From assembly GCA_044221335.1 (NCBI GenBank), contig JBGAPI010000001.1, positions 186,001 through 250,000 of the forward strand: a stretch of 64,000 nucleotides of DNA. The letters run 5' to 3'. Positions 27,457-36,054 of the stretch are shown piece by piece; the stretch's first letter is position 1, and every line of letters begins with the position of its first letter. The notes below the pieces were generated by a model. It searched no databases. It saw only the letters and a list, made by a program, of their open reading frames with translations, and was not told the DNA's origin. The DNA comes from JBGAPI01 sp044221335. GTDB lineage: Bacteria > Pseudomonadota > Gammaproteobacteria > Xanthomonadales > Ahniellaceae. A program made the position numbers and the translations under genes.

Positions 27457-29244
27457 TCACTTGCGCTTGGGGATGAAGATGTCGGTGACCGTGCCCTCGA
27501 ACACCTCGGCGGCCATGCCGAAGGACTCGCCGAGCGTCGGGTGCGGATGCACGGTGTGGGCGATGTCGGCCGCCTCGCAGCCCATCTCGATCGCGAGCGC
27601 CGCTTCCGAGATCATGTCGCCGGCGGTGGGCCCGACGATGCCGGCACCGATGATGCGATGCGTGGCCTCGTCGAAGATGATCTTGGTGAAGCCTTCGGTG
27701 CGGTTGATGCCGATCGCGCGACCCGAGGCGGCGTACGGGAACTTGCCGACGCCGACCTTGAGGCCCTTGGCCTTCGCCTCGCCCTCGGTCACGCCGACCC
27801 AGGCGATCTCCGGATCGGTATAGGCCACCGACGGGATCACCCGGGCCTCGAAGTGGCGCTTGTGGCCGGCACAGACCTCCGCGGCGACATGGCCCTCGTG
27901 CACCGCCTTGTGCGCCAGCATCGGATTGCCGATCACGTCGCCGATCGCGAAGATGTGCGGCACGTTGGTGCGCATCTGGGTGTCGACCGGAATGAAGCCG
28001 CGGTCGGAGACCACCACGCCCGCCGCCTCCGCGTTGATCTTCTTGCCGTTCGGCGCGCGCCCGACGGCGCACAGGACGCGATCATAGGTCTGCGGCTCCG
28101 GAGCCTTCTCGCCTTCGAAGGTGGCGACCAGGCCGTCCGGCGTCGCCTCGACCTTGGCGACCTTGGTCTTCAGGTGGATTCCGGCATAGCGCTTGGCGAT
28201 GCGAGCCTGCAGCGGCTTCACCAGGTCGACGTCGGCGCCGGGCATCAGCTGGTCGAGCAGCTCGACCACCGTGACCGCACTGCCCAGCGCCTCGTACACG
28301 CAGGCCATCTCGAGGCCGATGATGCCGCCGCCGATCACCAGCAGGCGCTTCGGCACGTCGGTCAGGGTCAGCGCGTCGGTGGAGTCCATCATCCGGGGAT
28401 CGCTCCACGGCAGCCCCGGGAGCTTCACCGCCTGCGAACCAGCGGCGATGATGCACTGCTCGAACGCGACCAGCTTCTTGCCGTCGGGGCCGTCGACCTC
28501 GATCTCGTTCGGAGAAACAAACTTGCCGACGCCGGTGACGCGGGTCACCTTGCGCTGCTTCGCCATCCCGGCGAGGCCGTTGTTCAGTTGTCCGGTGACC
28601 TTGTTCTTGTAGGCGCGGAGCTTGTCGAGGTCGACCTTGGCCTCGCCGAAGCTGATGCCCGCGTCGGCGATGTGGTGTGCCTCGTCGAGCACACGCGCCG
28701 CGTGCAGCAGTGCCTTCGACGGGATGCAGCCGACGTTGAGGCAGACGCCGCCCAGCACCGGATAGCGCTCGATCAGCACCGTGTCCTGGTCGAGGTCGGC
28801 GGCGCGGAAGGCGGCACTGTAGCCGCCCGGGCCGGCGCCGAGCACGGCGACCTTGCAGCGCACGTCGGGCGTGCGGCCGCTGGCGCCGGCGGCTTTCGGT
28901 GCCGTTGCTGTGGCCGATGCTGGTGCCGCAGGCGCAGGCGCTGCCGCTTCCGACTTGCCCGGAGTTGCCGCCGCGGCGGCGGCGGCTTGGGCCGGTGCGC
29001 CAGCGGCGACCGTTTCGATGATCGCGACGACGGCGCCCTGGGAGAGCTTGTCGCCGAGCTTGACCTTCAGTTCGCGGACGATGCCGGCGGCGCTTGAGGG
29101 CACCTCCATCGTCGCCTTGTCGGACTCGAGCGAGACCAGTCCCTGGTCGAGCTTCACCGTGTCGCCGACCTTGACCAGCATCTCGATGACCGGCACATCC
29201 GTGTAGTTGCCGATGTCGGGAACCTTGACTTCAAGTTGCGCCAT
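27457..29244 (-). CDS. lpdA: Dihydrolipoyl dehydrogenase with N-terminal lipoyl domain
   Basis: E3 of the pyruvate (or 2-oxoglutarate) dehydrogenase complex, which reoxidises dihydrolipoamide with NAD. Its 595 residues include an extra N-terminal lipoyl domain (Lys43 in ESDKATMEV) and an Ala/Pro linker, followed by the FAD site VLGAGPGGYSAAFRA, the redox-active disulfide in GVCLNVGCIPSK, the NAD site VIGGGIIGLEMA, and the C-terminal HPHPTLGES carrying the active-site His-Glu. It overlaps the preceding unknown gene by 14 bases. AceF is two genes upstream. Confidence 0.96.
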   Translation of the reverse strand: MAQLEVKVPDIGNYTDVPVIEMLVKVGDTVKLDQGLVSLESDKATMEVPSSAAGIVRELKVKLGDKLSQGAVVAIIETVAAGAPAQAAAAAAATPGKSEAAAPAPAAPASATATAPKAAGASGRTPDVRCKVAVLGAGPGGYSAAFRAADLDQDTVLIERYPVLGGVCLNVGCIPSKALLHAARVLDEAHHIADAGISFGEAKVDLDKLRAYKNKVTGQLNNGLAGMAKQRKVTRVTGVGKFVSPNEIEVDGPDGKKLVAFEQCIIAAGSQAVKLPGLPWSDPRMMDSTDALTLTDVPKRLLVIGGGIIGLEMACVYEALGSAVTVVELLDQLMPGADVDLVKPLQARIAKRYAGIHLKTKVAKVEATPDGLVATFEGEKAPEPQTYDRVLCAVGRAPNGKKINAEAAGVVVSDRGFIPVDTQMRTNVPHIFAIGDVIGNPMLAHKAVHEGHVAAEVCAGHKRHFEARVIPSVAYTDPEIAWVGVTEGEAKAKGLKVGVGKFPYAASGRAIGINRTEGFTKIIFDEATHRIIGAGIVGPTAGDMISEAALAIEMGCEAADIAHTVHPHPTLGESFGMAAEVFEGTVTDIFIPKRK

Positions 29245-29932
29245 CGGAGTTCTCCTTGTCGATGGGATTGCGGGCCGCGCGGAAGTCCGCGCGCAGTCGG
29301 GTCTGGCGGCGCAGCAGTTCGGTGTCGACCTCGTCGACCGCCGCTTCGTCGGTCGAGGATTCGATCGCGGCCGGCGTCACCACGTCCGCCGCCAGCATCG
29401 CGTCGTGCTCGTCCGGCGCCGGCAGGTCCGGGGCACGCTGTTCGATCAGCGGCGCGGCGACAGGCTTCGACTGGGGAGCCGCCGACGCCGGCGCTGCGCC
29501 CGGCGTCGCGGTCCCGACGGCCGCCGTCGCGCCCACCCGGTCGCGCACCCGCTGACGCAGCAGTGCGAGATCGACGGCCTCCTGAGCCACGTCGACAGCG
29601 GCCTGCTGGAAGCGTCGGGCTTCCGCGGTCACCAGCTCGCGATAGCGCAGGTTGGCGAAGTCGATCGACTTCTGGATGTCGGGCAGGTGGATGTATTCGA
29701 CCTCGTCCAGCATGCAGTCGAAGCAGATGTAGTCGTTCTCGACCCACAGGCCGCAGCGGCGCGGATTGATCCGCGATTCGCGCTCCTCCTGGAACAGGCG
29801 CACCCAGCGCGGGTCCGGCGGCTCGCGATCGAGCTTCAGGTACACCACCCGCATCGACTCGTGCACCCGCGACCAGCTGGTCTTGCGGGTGTCGAGGTCG
29901 ACGATGCGGATGTCGGAAAAGACGACGCTCAC
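29231..29932 (-). CDS. Unknown protein between aceF and lpdA
   Basis: Protein of 233 residues that I do not recognise. The N-terminal half (residues 1-115) is well ordered, with RRCGLWVENDYICFDCMLDEVEYIHLP-like sequence holding a CxxC pair. It is followed by a helical Glu/Ala/Arg-rich section (about 110-135) and a low-complexity, acidic C-terminus. No signal peptide or membrane segment. The start is GTG. It is 19 bases downstream of aceF and overlaps lpdA by 14 bases, so it is expressed with the two enzyme subunits; a role with the complex is only inferred. Confidence 0.75.
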   Translation of the reverse strand: MSVVFSDIRIVDLDTRKTSWSRVHESMRVVYLKLDREPPDPRWVRLFQEERESRINPRRCGLWVENDYICFDCMLDEVEYIHLPDIQKSIDFANLRYRELVTAEARRFQQAAVDVAQEAVDLALLRQRVRDRVGATAAVGTATPGAAPASAAPQSKPVAAPLIEQRAPDLPAPDEHDAMLAADVVTPAAIESSTDEAAVDEVDTELLRRQTRLRADFRAARNPIDKENSDGAT

Positions 29933-29951
29933 GGCGAACCCGGGCGCATCG

Positions 29952-31295
29952 TCACAGCAGGCTGCGCCGCATGTCCGCCAGCAGCGTCGCGAGATACGCG
30001 GTGAAGCGCGCGGCGGCCGCGCCGTCGATCACCCGGTGGTCGTAGGACAGCGACAGCGGCAGCATCAGCCGGGGCTGGAACGCGCTGCCGTCCCACACCG
30101 GCCGGATCGCGGACTTGGAGACGCCGAGGATGGCGACCTCCGGTGCGTTGATGATCGGCGTGAACGCGGTGCCGCCGATGCCGCCGAGCGAGGAGATCGA
30201 GAAGCAGCCGCCCTGCATGTCGGCCGGGCCGAGCTTGCCTTCGCGGGCTCGACCGGCGAGCTCGGAGCTCTCCTTCGCGATCGCGTTGACGCCCTTCTGG
30301 TCGGCGTCCTTCAGCACCGGCACGACGAGGCCGTTCGGGGTGTCGGCGGCGAAGCCGACGTGGAAATACTTCTTCAGCACCAGGTTCTCGCCCGCCGCGT
30401 CGAGCGAGGCGTTGAACTCCGGGAATTTCTTCAGCGCGGCGACCACCGCCTTGATCAGGAAGGCGAGCATGGTCAGCTTGATGCCGGCCTTCTCGTTCTC
30501 CTTGTTGAGCGCGACGCGCAGCGCCTCGAGCTCGGTGACGTCGGCCTCGTCGTGCTGGGTGACGTGCGGGATCATCGCCCAGTTGCGCGCGAGGTTCGCG
30601 CCGGAAATCTTCTTGATCCGCGACAGGGCCTTGGTCTCGACCGCGCCGAACTTGGCGAAGTCGACCACCGGCCAGGGCAGCAGGTTGAGGCCGCCACCGC
30701 CGCCGGCCGCGGCCTTCGGCGCCGCCTGCGCGCCGCTCATCACCGACTTCACGTAGCCCGAGACGTCGTCCTTCTGGATCCGTCCGCCGCGGGCACTGCC
30801 CTTCACCTTCGACAGGTCGACGCCGAGCTCGCGGGCGTAGGCGCGCACCGCCGGACTGGCGTAGGGCACCTGGTCGGGCATCACCTGGCTGCTGTCGAAA
30901 CTGATCGGCGGTGTCTTCGTTGCAACGGAGGGGGACGGTGCCGGAGCCGCGGCGGGAGCCGGCGCGGCGGCCGCGGGGGCCGGTGCCGGAGCAGGCGTCG
31001 GGGCCGCAGGCGCCGCCGGTGCCGCGGCGGGAACCGGCGCGGCAGCGCCGCCCTCGGCGACTTCGATCAGAGCGACCAGGCTGCCTTCCGACAGCGTGTC
31101 GCCAAGCTTGACCTTCAATTCCTTCACCACGCCGGCGAAGGGCGCCGGCACTTCCATCGTCGCCTTGTCCGACTCCAGCGAGACCAGTCCCTGGTCGGCC
31201 TTGACGCTGTCACCGACCTTCACCAGCACCTCGATGACCGGCACATCCTTGTAATTGCCGATGTCCGGCACTTTCGCTTCTTTGATCGTGGCCAT
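29952..31295 (-). CDS. aceF: Dihydrolipoyllysine acetyltransferase (PDH E2)
   Basis: E2 core of pyruvate dehydrogenase, passing the acetyl group to CoA. Its 447 residues hold one lipoyl domain (Lys44 in ESDKATMEV), a long Ala/Pro hinge, an E1/E3-binding domain (YASPAVRAYARELGV, GRIQKDDV) and the catalytic domain ending with the active-site His in SYDHRVIDGAAAARF. The family often has two or three lipoyl domains; here the second copy is on LpdA. The E1 gene aceE is not within the window. Confidence 0.95.
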   Translation of the reverse strand: MATIKEAKVPDIGNYKDVPVIEVLVKVGDSVKADQGLVSLESDKATMEVPAPFAGVVKELKVKLGDTLSEGSLVALIEVAEGGAAAPVPAAAPAAPAAPTPAPAPAPAAAAPAPAAAPAPSPSVATKTPPISFDSSQVMPDQVPYASPAVRAYARELGVDLSKVKGSARGGRIQKDDVSGYVKSVMSGAQAAPKAAAGGGGGLNLLPWPVVDFAKFGAVETKALSRIKKISGANLARNWAMIPHVTQHDEADVTELEALRVALNKENEKAGIKLTMLAFLIKAVVAALKKFPEFNASLDAAGENLVLKKYFHVGFAADTPNGLVVPVLKDADQKGVNAIAKESSELAGRAREGKLGPADMQGGCFSISSLGGIGGTAFTPIINAPEVAILGVSKSAIRPVWDGSAFQPRLMLPLSLSYDHRVIDGAAAARFTAYLATLLADMRRSLL

Positions 31296-31376
31296 CCTGA
31301 TTCCCCGATGCGTGGCTTGCGGTCGCTGGTCGGACTCGCGGTGGCCGTCCCCGGACCGCCGCGGTGGTGAGGCGCG

Positions 31377-31799
31377 TCAGTCGACGACCGACAGCTTCAC
31401 CTCGATATTGTTGCGGGTCGCCTTCGAGTAGGGGCAGACCTGGTGCGCGGCATGGACCAGTTCCTCGGCGACCGCTCGGTCGATGCCCGGCAGCCGCACG
31501 GCCAGCTCGGCGGACAGACCGAGACCGCCGGCTTCCTGCATGCCGATGTGCACCGTCGCGTTCACCTCGACGCCGGACAGCGCGATCTTCTTCTGCTGCG
31601 CGACGAAGCCGACGGCGCCGGCGAAGCAGGCGGAGTATCCGCAGGCGAACAGCTGCTCGGGATTGGTGGTCCCGGCCGTCTCCGGTCCGCCAAGACCCTT
31701 CGGCTTGGTGAGCTTGACGTCGACCACGCCGTCGGAGGACTTGACCGAGCCATCGCGTCCGCCGTTGGCGGCGGCATGGGCGGTATAGAGCACTTTCAT
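31377..31799 (-). CDS. ohr: Organic hydroperoxide resistance protein
   Basis: A 140-residue OsmC/Ohr-type peroxidase that reduces organic hydroperoxides with a cysteine pair: peroxidatic Cys58 in GYSACFAG and resolving Cys122 in VCPYSKATR. Ohr-type rather than OsmC-type by these contexts. Lipoylated proteins are the known reductant for Ohr in some bacteria (established for Xylella), which fits its position just upstream of aceF and lpdA. No ohrR regulator adjoins. Confidence 0.93.
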   Translation of the reverse strand: MKVLYTAHAAANGGRDGSVKSSDGVVDVKLTKPKGLGGPETAGTTNPEQLFACGYSACFAGAVGFVAQQKKIALSGVEVNATVHIGMQEAGGLGLSAELAVRLPGIDRAVAEELVHAAHQVCPYSKATRNNIEVKLSVVD

Positions 31800-31974
31800 G
31801 GGCGGACTCCTGGTTGGCGTGGTCGTACGGAAAGAGCCCGGAGGATACGCCGCTCGCTGGCAGGATTCACCGGGGGCGAAGGCGGCGCAATCGAATGCAC
31901 GGCGTCATCCCGGGTTCATCCGGGAACACCCCGGGGCGAACTATGCTTCGCGCCCGCTTTCGGAGTGCACTCCC

Positions 31975-33288
31975 ATGACCGATGCAGCATCGACCGCCGT
32001 ACGGCGCGCCGACCCGGCGACGGCCGAGCCCTCCCGGGTGCCGATCCGGCCGGTGCTCCATCTGTTGTGGGTGGCCGCCGCGCTTTGCGCCAGCCCCGCC
32101 CGCGCCGACCTCGGCTTTCCGGCCTACGTGAAGTTTCCCCCGCAGGTCGTGATCAATCCCGACCAGGCGCTGGACGAGAAGACCCAGGAATCGGCGGAGT
32201 TCACCCTCGACGCCAGCGGCAACAAGCTCAGTCGCAGCGGCCACTACTACGCCCGCTGGCTGACCTGGAAGCCACTCGCCGGCGAGCCGGCGGTGGGCTT
32301 CTACAACGGCAGCGAGGCGCGCATCTCGACGGCCGTCGGCAAGGCGCTCGTCGGCAGCGGCTGGACGCGGGTCTACCAGAACGAGGCGCAGGACCAGGCG
32401 ACCTTCCGGATCGACCGCGACGGCCAGGCGGTCTATGCGACGCTCAGCATGGACGCGCCGCAGGGGTATGTCCGTTTCGAGATGGTCGAGCCCGCCGCCG
32501 CACCGACCGATCCGGTGTTCCGCTCGCCGGCGGCCGTTGCCGAGAAATTCGGCGACGACGCCGACTTCCCCTGGCTGCCGCCGCCCCCGGGCGCGACCCG
32601 CACCTGGGCGGGCCACAACGACGACACGCTCGACGTCAGCCCGCCCGGCGCCGCCGAGCCGATGCTGGTCGGCAGCCGGGTGCTCGGCCGCAACTACTCC
32701 GGGCCGAAGACGCTTGCCGCCGGCACCTTCTTCGGCCAGTACCAGCGCGCGCTCGCCAAGGCCGGATGGACCATCGTCCACCCGAAGAACGGCAGCGAAG
32801 CGGCCGATGGCCGACTGATCGCCCGCTACCACCGCGACGGCCGCGAGCTGTGGGCAAAGCTGACCTACGAATACGGCGCGCAGCTGTCGTTCCAGGTCGT
32901 CGACATCGGGGGCGGCGAGCTCGATGCGCGACTGGCGAAGGACTGCCACGTGCCCCTGTACGGCGTGCTGTTCGACTTCAACCAGGCATCGCTGAAGCCC
33001 GAATCGGACAGCGTGCTCGGCGCGGCGCTGGCCCTGCTGAAGGGCAAGCCGGCCCTGAAGATCGAGGTACAGGGTCACACCGACAACGTCGGCGGCGACG
33101 ACTACAACCAGAAGCTGTCGGAGGCACGCGCGACCACCGTCGAATCCTGGCTCGTGGCGCACGGCATCGCTGCCGCACGCCTGTCGCACAAGGGCTACGG
33201 CCGCAACCAGCCGATCGCCGACAACGGCAGCGATGCGGGCAGGGCGCGGAACCGGCGGGTCGAGCTCAAGGACCTGGGCTGCCGGTAG
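31975..33288 (+). CDS. OmpA-family outer-membrane/periplasmic protein
   Basis: Protein of 437 residues. A long basic N-terminus precedes a hydrophobic signal segment (LHLLWVAAALCASPARA). A central region of about 270 residues has no family I recognise. The C-terminal OmpA domain (about 325-437) carries VLFDFNQASLKPESD, the peptidoglycan-binding EVQGHTDNVG and NRRVELK. The ATG at 31975 is chosen because the signal begins soon after; the frame is open further upstream. The TAG stop runs into a GCGGCGC-TT-GCGCCGC dyad. Confidence 0.85.
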   Translation: MTDAASTAVRRADPATAEPSRVPIRPVLHLLWVAAALCASPARADLGFPAYVKFPPQVVINPDQALDEKTQESAEFTLDASGNKLSRSGHYYARWLTWKPLAGEPAVGFYNGSEARISTAVGKALVGSGWTRVYQNEAQDQATFRIDRDGQAVYATLSMDAPQGYVRFEMVEPAAAPTDPVFRSPAAVAEKFGDDADFPWLPPPPGATRTWAGHNDDTLDVSPPGAAEPMLVGSRVLGRNYSGPKTLAAGTFFGQYQRALAKAGWTIVHPKNGSEAADGRLIARYHRDGRELWAKLTYEYGAQLSFQVVDIGGGELDARLAKDCHVPLYGVLFDFNQASLKPESDSVLGAALALLKGKPALKIEVQGHTDNVGGDDYNQKLSEARATTVESWLVAHGIAAARLSHKGYGRNQPIADNGSDAGRARNRRVELKDLGCR

Positions 33289-33413
33289 AGCGGCGCTTGC
33301 GCCGCCTTGCGATGCCGTTCGATGCAGGACGTTGAGGGCTGAGGGCTGAAACGATCTGATGCTGTGGGTTGACGAGGCGTAGTTGCTTCGTTCGGGCCCA
33401 GGGCCCAGAAATG

Positions 33414-33517
33414 CCCGTCATTGCGAGCGCAGCGAGGCAATCCAGCGCCTTTGCTCCTGATTGAGCGCGACCAAGAACAAAGGCGCTGGATTGCTTCGCT
33501 GCGCTCGCAATGACGGG
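33414..33517. repeat. Long palindrome with 40-bp arms (REPIN/MITE-like)
   Basis: Arms 33414-33453 and 33478-33517 are reverse complements with one mismatch in 40 bases (CCCGTCATTGCGAGCGCAGC... at the outside), separated by a 24-base loop. The outer sequence resembles a widespread intergenic repeat of many proteobacterial genomes. It occupies the 325-base gap between the OmpA-like and GST genes. No coding potential; a long RNA hairpin or a mobilised non-autonomous element are the likely natures. Confidence 0.85.
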
Positions 33518-33613
33518 ATGAGGGGTTTCCCTGAAATTTCGGCGCATCGCGCGGGGACACCACCGGGCATTCGACCACCGCGGATACGATCGAGCCCCCC
33601 ACGGAGCCCGCCC

Positions 33614-34246
33614 ATGTACACCCTCTACTACTCGCCCGGCACCGCCAGCCTGGTCGTCCACTGGCTGCTGATCGAGATGAACCTGCCGCACGAGCTGGTG
33701 CGAGTCGACCTCGGCGCCGGCGAGCAGAAGTCCGCCGCCTACCTCGCGCTCAATCCGACCGGAACGGTGCCCGCCCTGGTGATCGACGGGACGGCGCACT
33801 ACGAGTCCGGCGCGCTGGTGCTGACGCTCGCCGACCGCCACCCCGAGGCGGACCTCGCCCCGGCGCCGGCCAGCGCGGCGCGCGCGCACTACCACCAGTG
33901 GATCGTGCACCTCGCCAATGCGCTGCAGCCGCCGTTCCGGATGTGGTTCTACGCCGAGGAGCTGTTCGGCGCGGACCACGCCGAGACGGTGAAGGCCGCG
34001 GTGCGGCCGCGGATCGAGGCCGCCTTCGACCGGCTCGACGCGCACCTTTCGAAGCACGGCCCGTTCATCTGCGGCGAGAGGCTGACCGCCGCCGACTTCT
34101 TCGCGACGATGCTGCTGCGCTGGTCGCGCAACATGCCGAAGCCCGCGACCGAGTGGCCAGCACTCGCCGAGCTCGCGCGGCGGATGAAGGCGCGGCCGTC
34201 GTTCCGGACGCTGTACGAGCGCGAAGGCCTGACCGAGTGGGCGTAG
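33614..34246 (+). CDS. Glutathione S-transferase
   Basis: Cytosolic 210-residue GST. The N-terminal thioredoxin-fold domain shows MYTLYYSPGTASLVVHWLL, NPTGTVPALVIDG (the cis-Pro before VP) and ESGALVLTLA (the glutathione gamma-Glu contact). The C-terminal helical domain has the N-capping box in LTAADFFATMLL. The ATG at 33614 begins the conserved fold. Substrate unknown. The stop is TAG followed by GACGGCCCC. Confidence 0.93.
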   Translation: MYTLYYSPGTASLVVHWLLIEMNLPHELVRVDLGAGEQKSAAYLALNPTGTVPALVIDGTAHYESGALVLTLADRHPEADLAPAPASAARAHYHQWIVHLANALQPPFRMWFYAEELFGADHAETVKAAVRPRIEAAFDRLDAHLSKHGPFICGERLTAADFFATMLLRWSRNMPKPATEWPALAELARRMKARPSFRTLYEREGLTEWA

Positions 34247-34300
34247 GACGGCCCCTGGCCGCCGGTGCGTGGCCCGGCGAGACGGCGAACAGCGCCCGCA

Positions 34301-34624
34301 CTACGCCCTGACGAGCACCTGGCGGCTGGCGCTCATCCGGCCGCCGAATCGCGCCAGGCCCTCGGCGCGCAGCCGCGGCGCGTGGTCGCGGAGGTAGTCG
34401 TCCAGGGCCGCGCGTTCGGCAAGCCGGTAGTGGACGGTGTAGACCGCGCTGTCGGCGGCGGTCTCCTCGCGGAAGATCTCCGCGCCGGTGAAGCCCGGCA
34501 GCGCGAGGATCGCGTCGACATGCGCGCCGAGCCAGGCTCGGTAGTCGGCCGCGATCTCGGCGTCGACGGCGACCCGCACCACATAGAGCACTGCGCCGGC
34601 GTCGCCGCCCATCGTCGTGCTCAT
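34301..34624 (-). CDS. DUF4286 family protein
   Basis: A 107-residue small cytosolic protein with a ferredoxin-like, monooxygenase-type fold by sequence (VLYVVRVAVDAEIAADYRAWL, TVHYRLAERAALDDYL, RMSASRQVL). Members of the family are uncharacterised. The ATG at 34624 overlaps the stop of the DUF3667 gene by 4 bases, so translation is probably coupled. Confidence 0.8.
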   Translation of the reverse strand: MSTTMGGDAGAVLYVVRVAVDAEIAADYRAWLGAHVDAILALPGFTGAEIFREETAADSAVYTVHYRLAERAALDDYLRDHAPRLRAEGLARFGGRMSASRQVLVRA

Positions 34625-36054
34625 ACGGTGAGGAAGGACACCAGCAGCGCGCCGACCATGCCGAAGGACAGCAGCACGGTATAGGCGATGCCGAGCAGAC
34701 CGTATTTCAGCGTGGTGAAAAACCAGCCCTGCCGGTAGACCCGCTTCTGCATCCAGAACAGGTAGATCGGGATCCAGATCCAGACCAGCGTCCGGAGGAA
34801 GCCGAACACGCCGGCGGTCCAGCTGCCTTCGAGCAGCGCGCGCGCCTCGGTGGTGCCGACCAGGAGCATCACCGACAGGCACAGGAAGCTGTGGCTGTGC
34901 AGCGCGACCAGCAGGTGCTCGCTGTAGAGACGGCGCTTGAACAGGTACAGGATCTTCAGCAGCAGCGCGAAGATCGGCAGCATCACGAACAGCGCCTGCG
35001 GGGCGAGCGAGTACAGCTTGTCGAACAGGATGCCGGGGTGCTCCTTGATCCGCGGCATCTTCTCCTTCAGCTTGCCGATCTGCGAGTTGAAGAAGCGGTT
35101 GACGAAGTCCGGCGCGCCATCCCATTTCACCGGGTTGGTCTCCGGATCCCAGGGCTTGCCGTTGAACTTGAACTGCTCCTTGCCGTTCTCGTCCCAGCCG
35201 ATCATGTCGTCATCGTCGTCGCCGTCGCCGGCATTCTTCGGCTTCGTCCGATGCGTTCCTTGCGGCGACTTCGGGGATTCCGCTGGCGCGGAATCCCCCT
35301 GTTTGGACTTGTCGTTCGCGGCCGCGGCTGCGAGTTCCTTCTTTTTTTCGTTCTTCAACCGCTCGAGTTCGCGTTCGGCGGCGATCTCCCGATGCACGTC
35401 CTCCTTGATCTTCTCCGCCAGCGTGGCGGGATCCGGCAGCGTCGCGCCGTCGGCGGTCGGCGTGGTCGGCGTGGTCGGCGTGGTCGGAGTCGTGGGTGTC
35501 GTCGGGGTGGTCGGCGTGGCGGTGGTCGCTGCTCCGGTCGCGCCGCCGGCGGACGATGCCCGGTCTCCCGGCGCGCGCGGCGGCGGGGGCGGGGTCGGGG
35601 GTGCCTTCGGATCCACCGTCAGATGCGCCTGCGGCCTGTCGACGTCGGCCGCGCCGACCTTGACACCCTGCGGCTCATCGGCGATCAGCGAGACCAGCAG
35701 GAAGGCGATCACCGAGATGAACAGGTACAGCCGCACCGGCGTGACGTAGCGCACCCGGCGTCCGGCGAGGTACTCGTTGGTGAGGAAGCCGGGCTTGAAG
35801 TACAGCGGCATCAGGGTGCGCCAGGTCCGCGAGTCCCAGCCGAACACGCTGTCGAGCAGATCCGCCACCATGCCGGTCAGCGGCCGGATCATGCCCTTCT
35901 CGGGCTGGCCGCACTGGGCACAGAACGGCCCCGAGAGCGGCGCCGCGCAGTTCGCGCAGAGCTTCGTGGTCGGGCTCGCCGCGGGGCTCGGCGTTGGCGT
36001 TGCGGTGGCGGCGTCGGCCGCAGCCGGCACGCCCTCGGGAAGTTCGCTGCTCAC
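34621..36054 (-). CDS. DUF3667 family membrane protein with zinc ribbon
   Basis: Protein of 477 residues. A zinc ribbon (LCANC...PFCAQCG, about residues 35-53) is followed by the family segment NEYLAGRRVRYVTPVRLYLF, a first membrane helix (about residues 107-122), a long cytoplasmic or periplasmic insert and four or so C-terminal helices. The insert holds a repeated Thr-Thr-Pro tract, a charged Lys/Glu helix and an acidic patch. The GTG start at 36054 has a strong AAGGAG seven bases upstream. Family function unknown. Overlaps the preceding decayed gene by 4 bases (GTGA). Confidence 0.82.
   Translation of the reverse strand: MSSELPEGVPAAADAATATPTPSPAASPTTKLCANCAAPLSGPFCAQCGQPEKGMIRPLTGMVADLLDSVFGWDSRTWRTLMPLYFKPGFLTNEYLAGRRVRYVTPVRLYLFISVIAFLLVSLIADEPQGVKVGAADVDRPQAHLTVDPKAPPTPPPPPRAPGDRASSAGGATGAATTATPTTPTTPTTPTTPTTPTTPTADGATLPDPATLAEKIKEDVHREIAAERELERLKNEKKKELAAAAANDKSKQGDSAPAESPKSPQGTHRTKPKNAGDGDDDDDMIGWDENGKEQFKFNGKPWDPETNPVKWDGAPDFVNRFFNSQIGKLKEKMPRIKEHPGILFDKLYSLAPQALFVMLPIFALLLKILYLFKRRLYSEHLLVALHSHSFLCLSVMLLVGTTEARALLEGSWTAGVFGFLRTLVWIWIPIYLFWMQKRVYRQGWFFTTLKYGLLGIAYTVLLSFGMVGALLVSFLTV
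35456..35520. repeat. Nine-base tandem repeat inside the DUF3667 gene
   Basis: About seven copies of a 9-base unit (GTCGGCGTG on the plus strand; ACG-CCG-ACC codons on the minus strand) that encode repeated Thr-Pro-Thr. Copies are perfect at one end and diverged at the other. Such runs vary in length by slippage, always in frame. Confidence 0.8.

Noticed and set aside
34465..35125. Upstream extension of the DUF4286 frame to 35125
   Set aside because: The extension overlaps the DUF3667 gene and has no family similarity; the ATG at 34624 gives the normal start.
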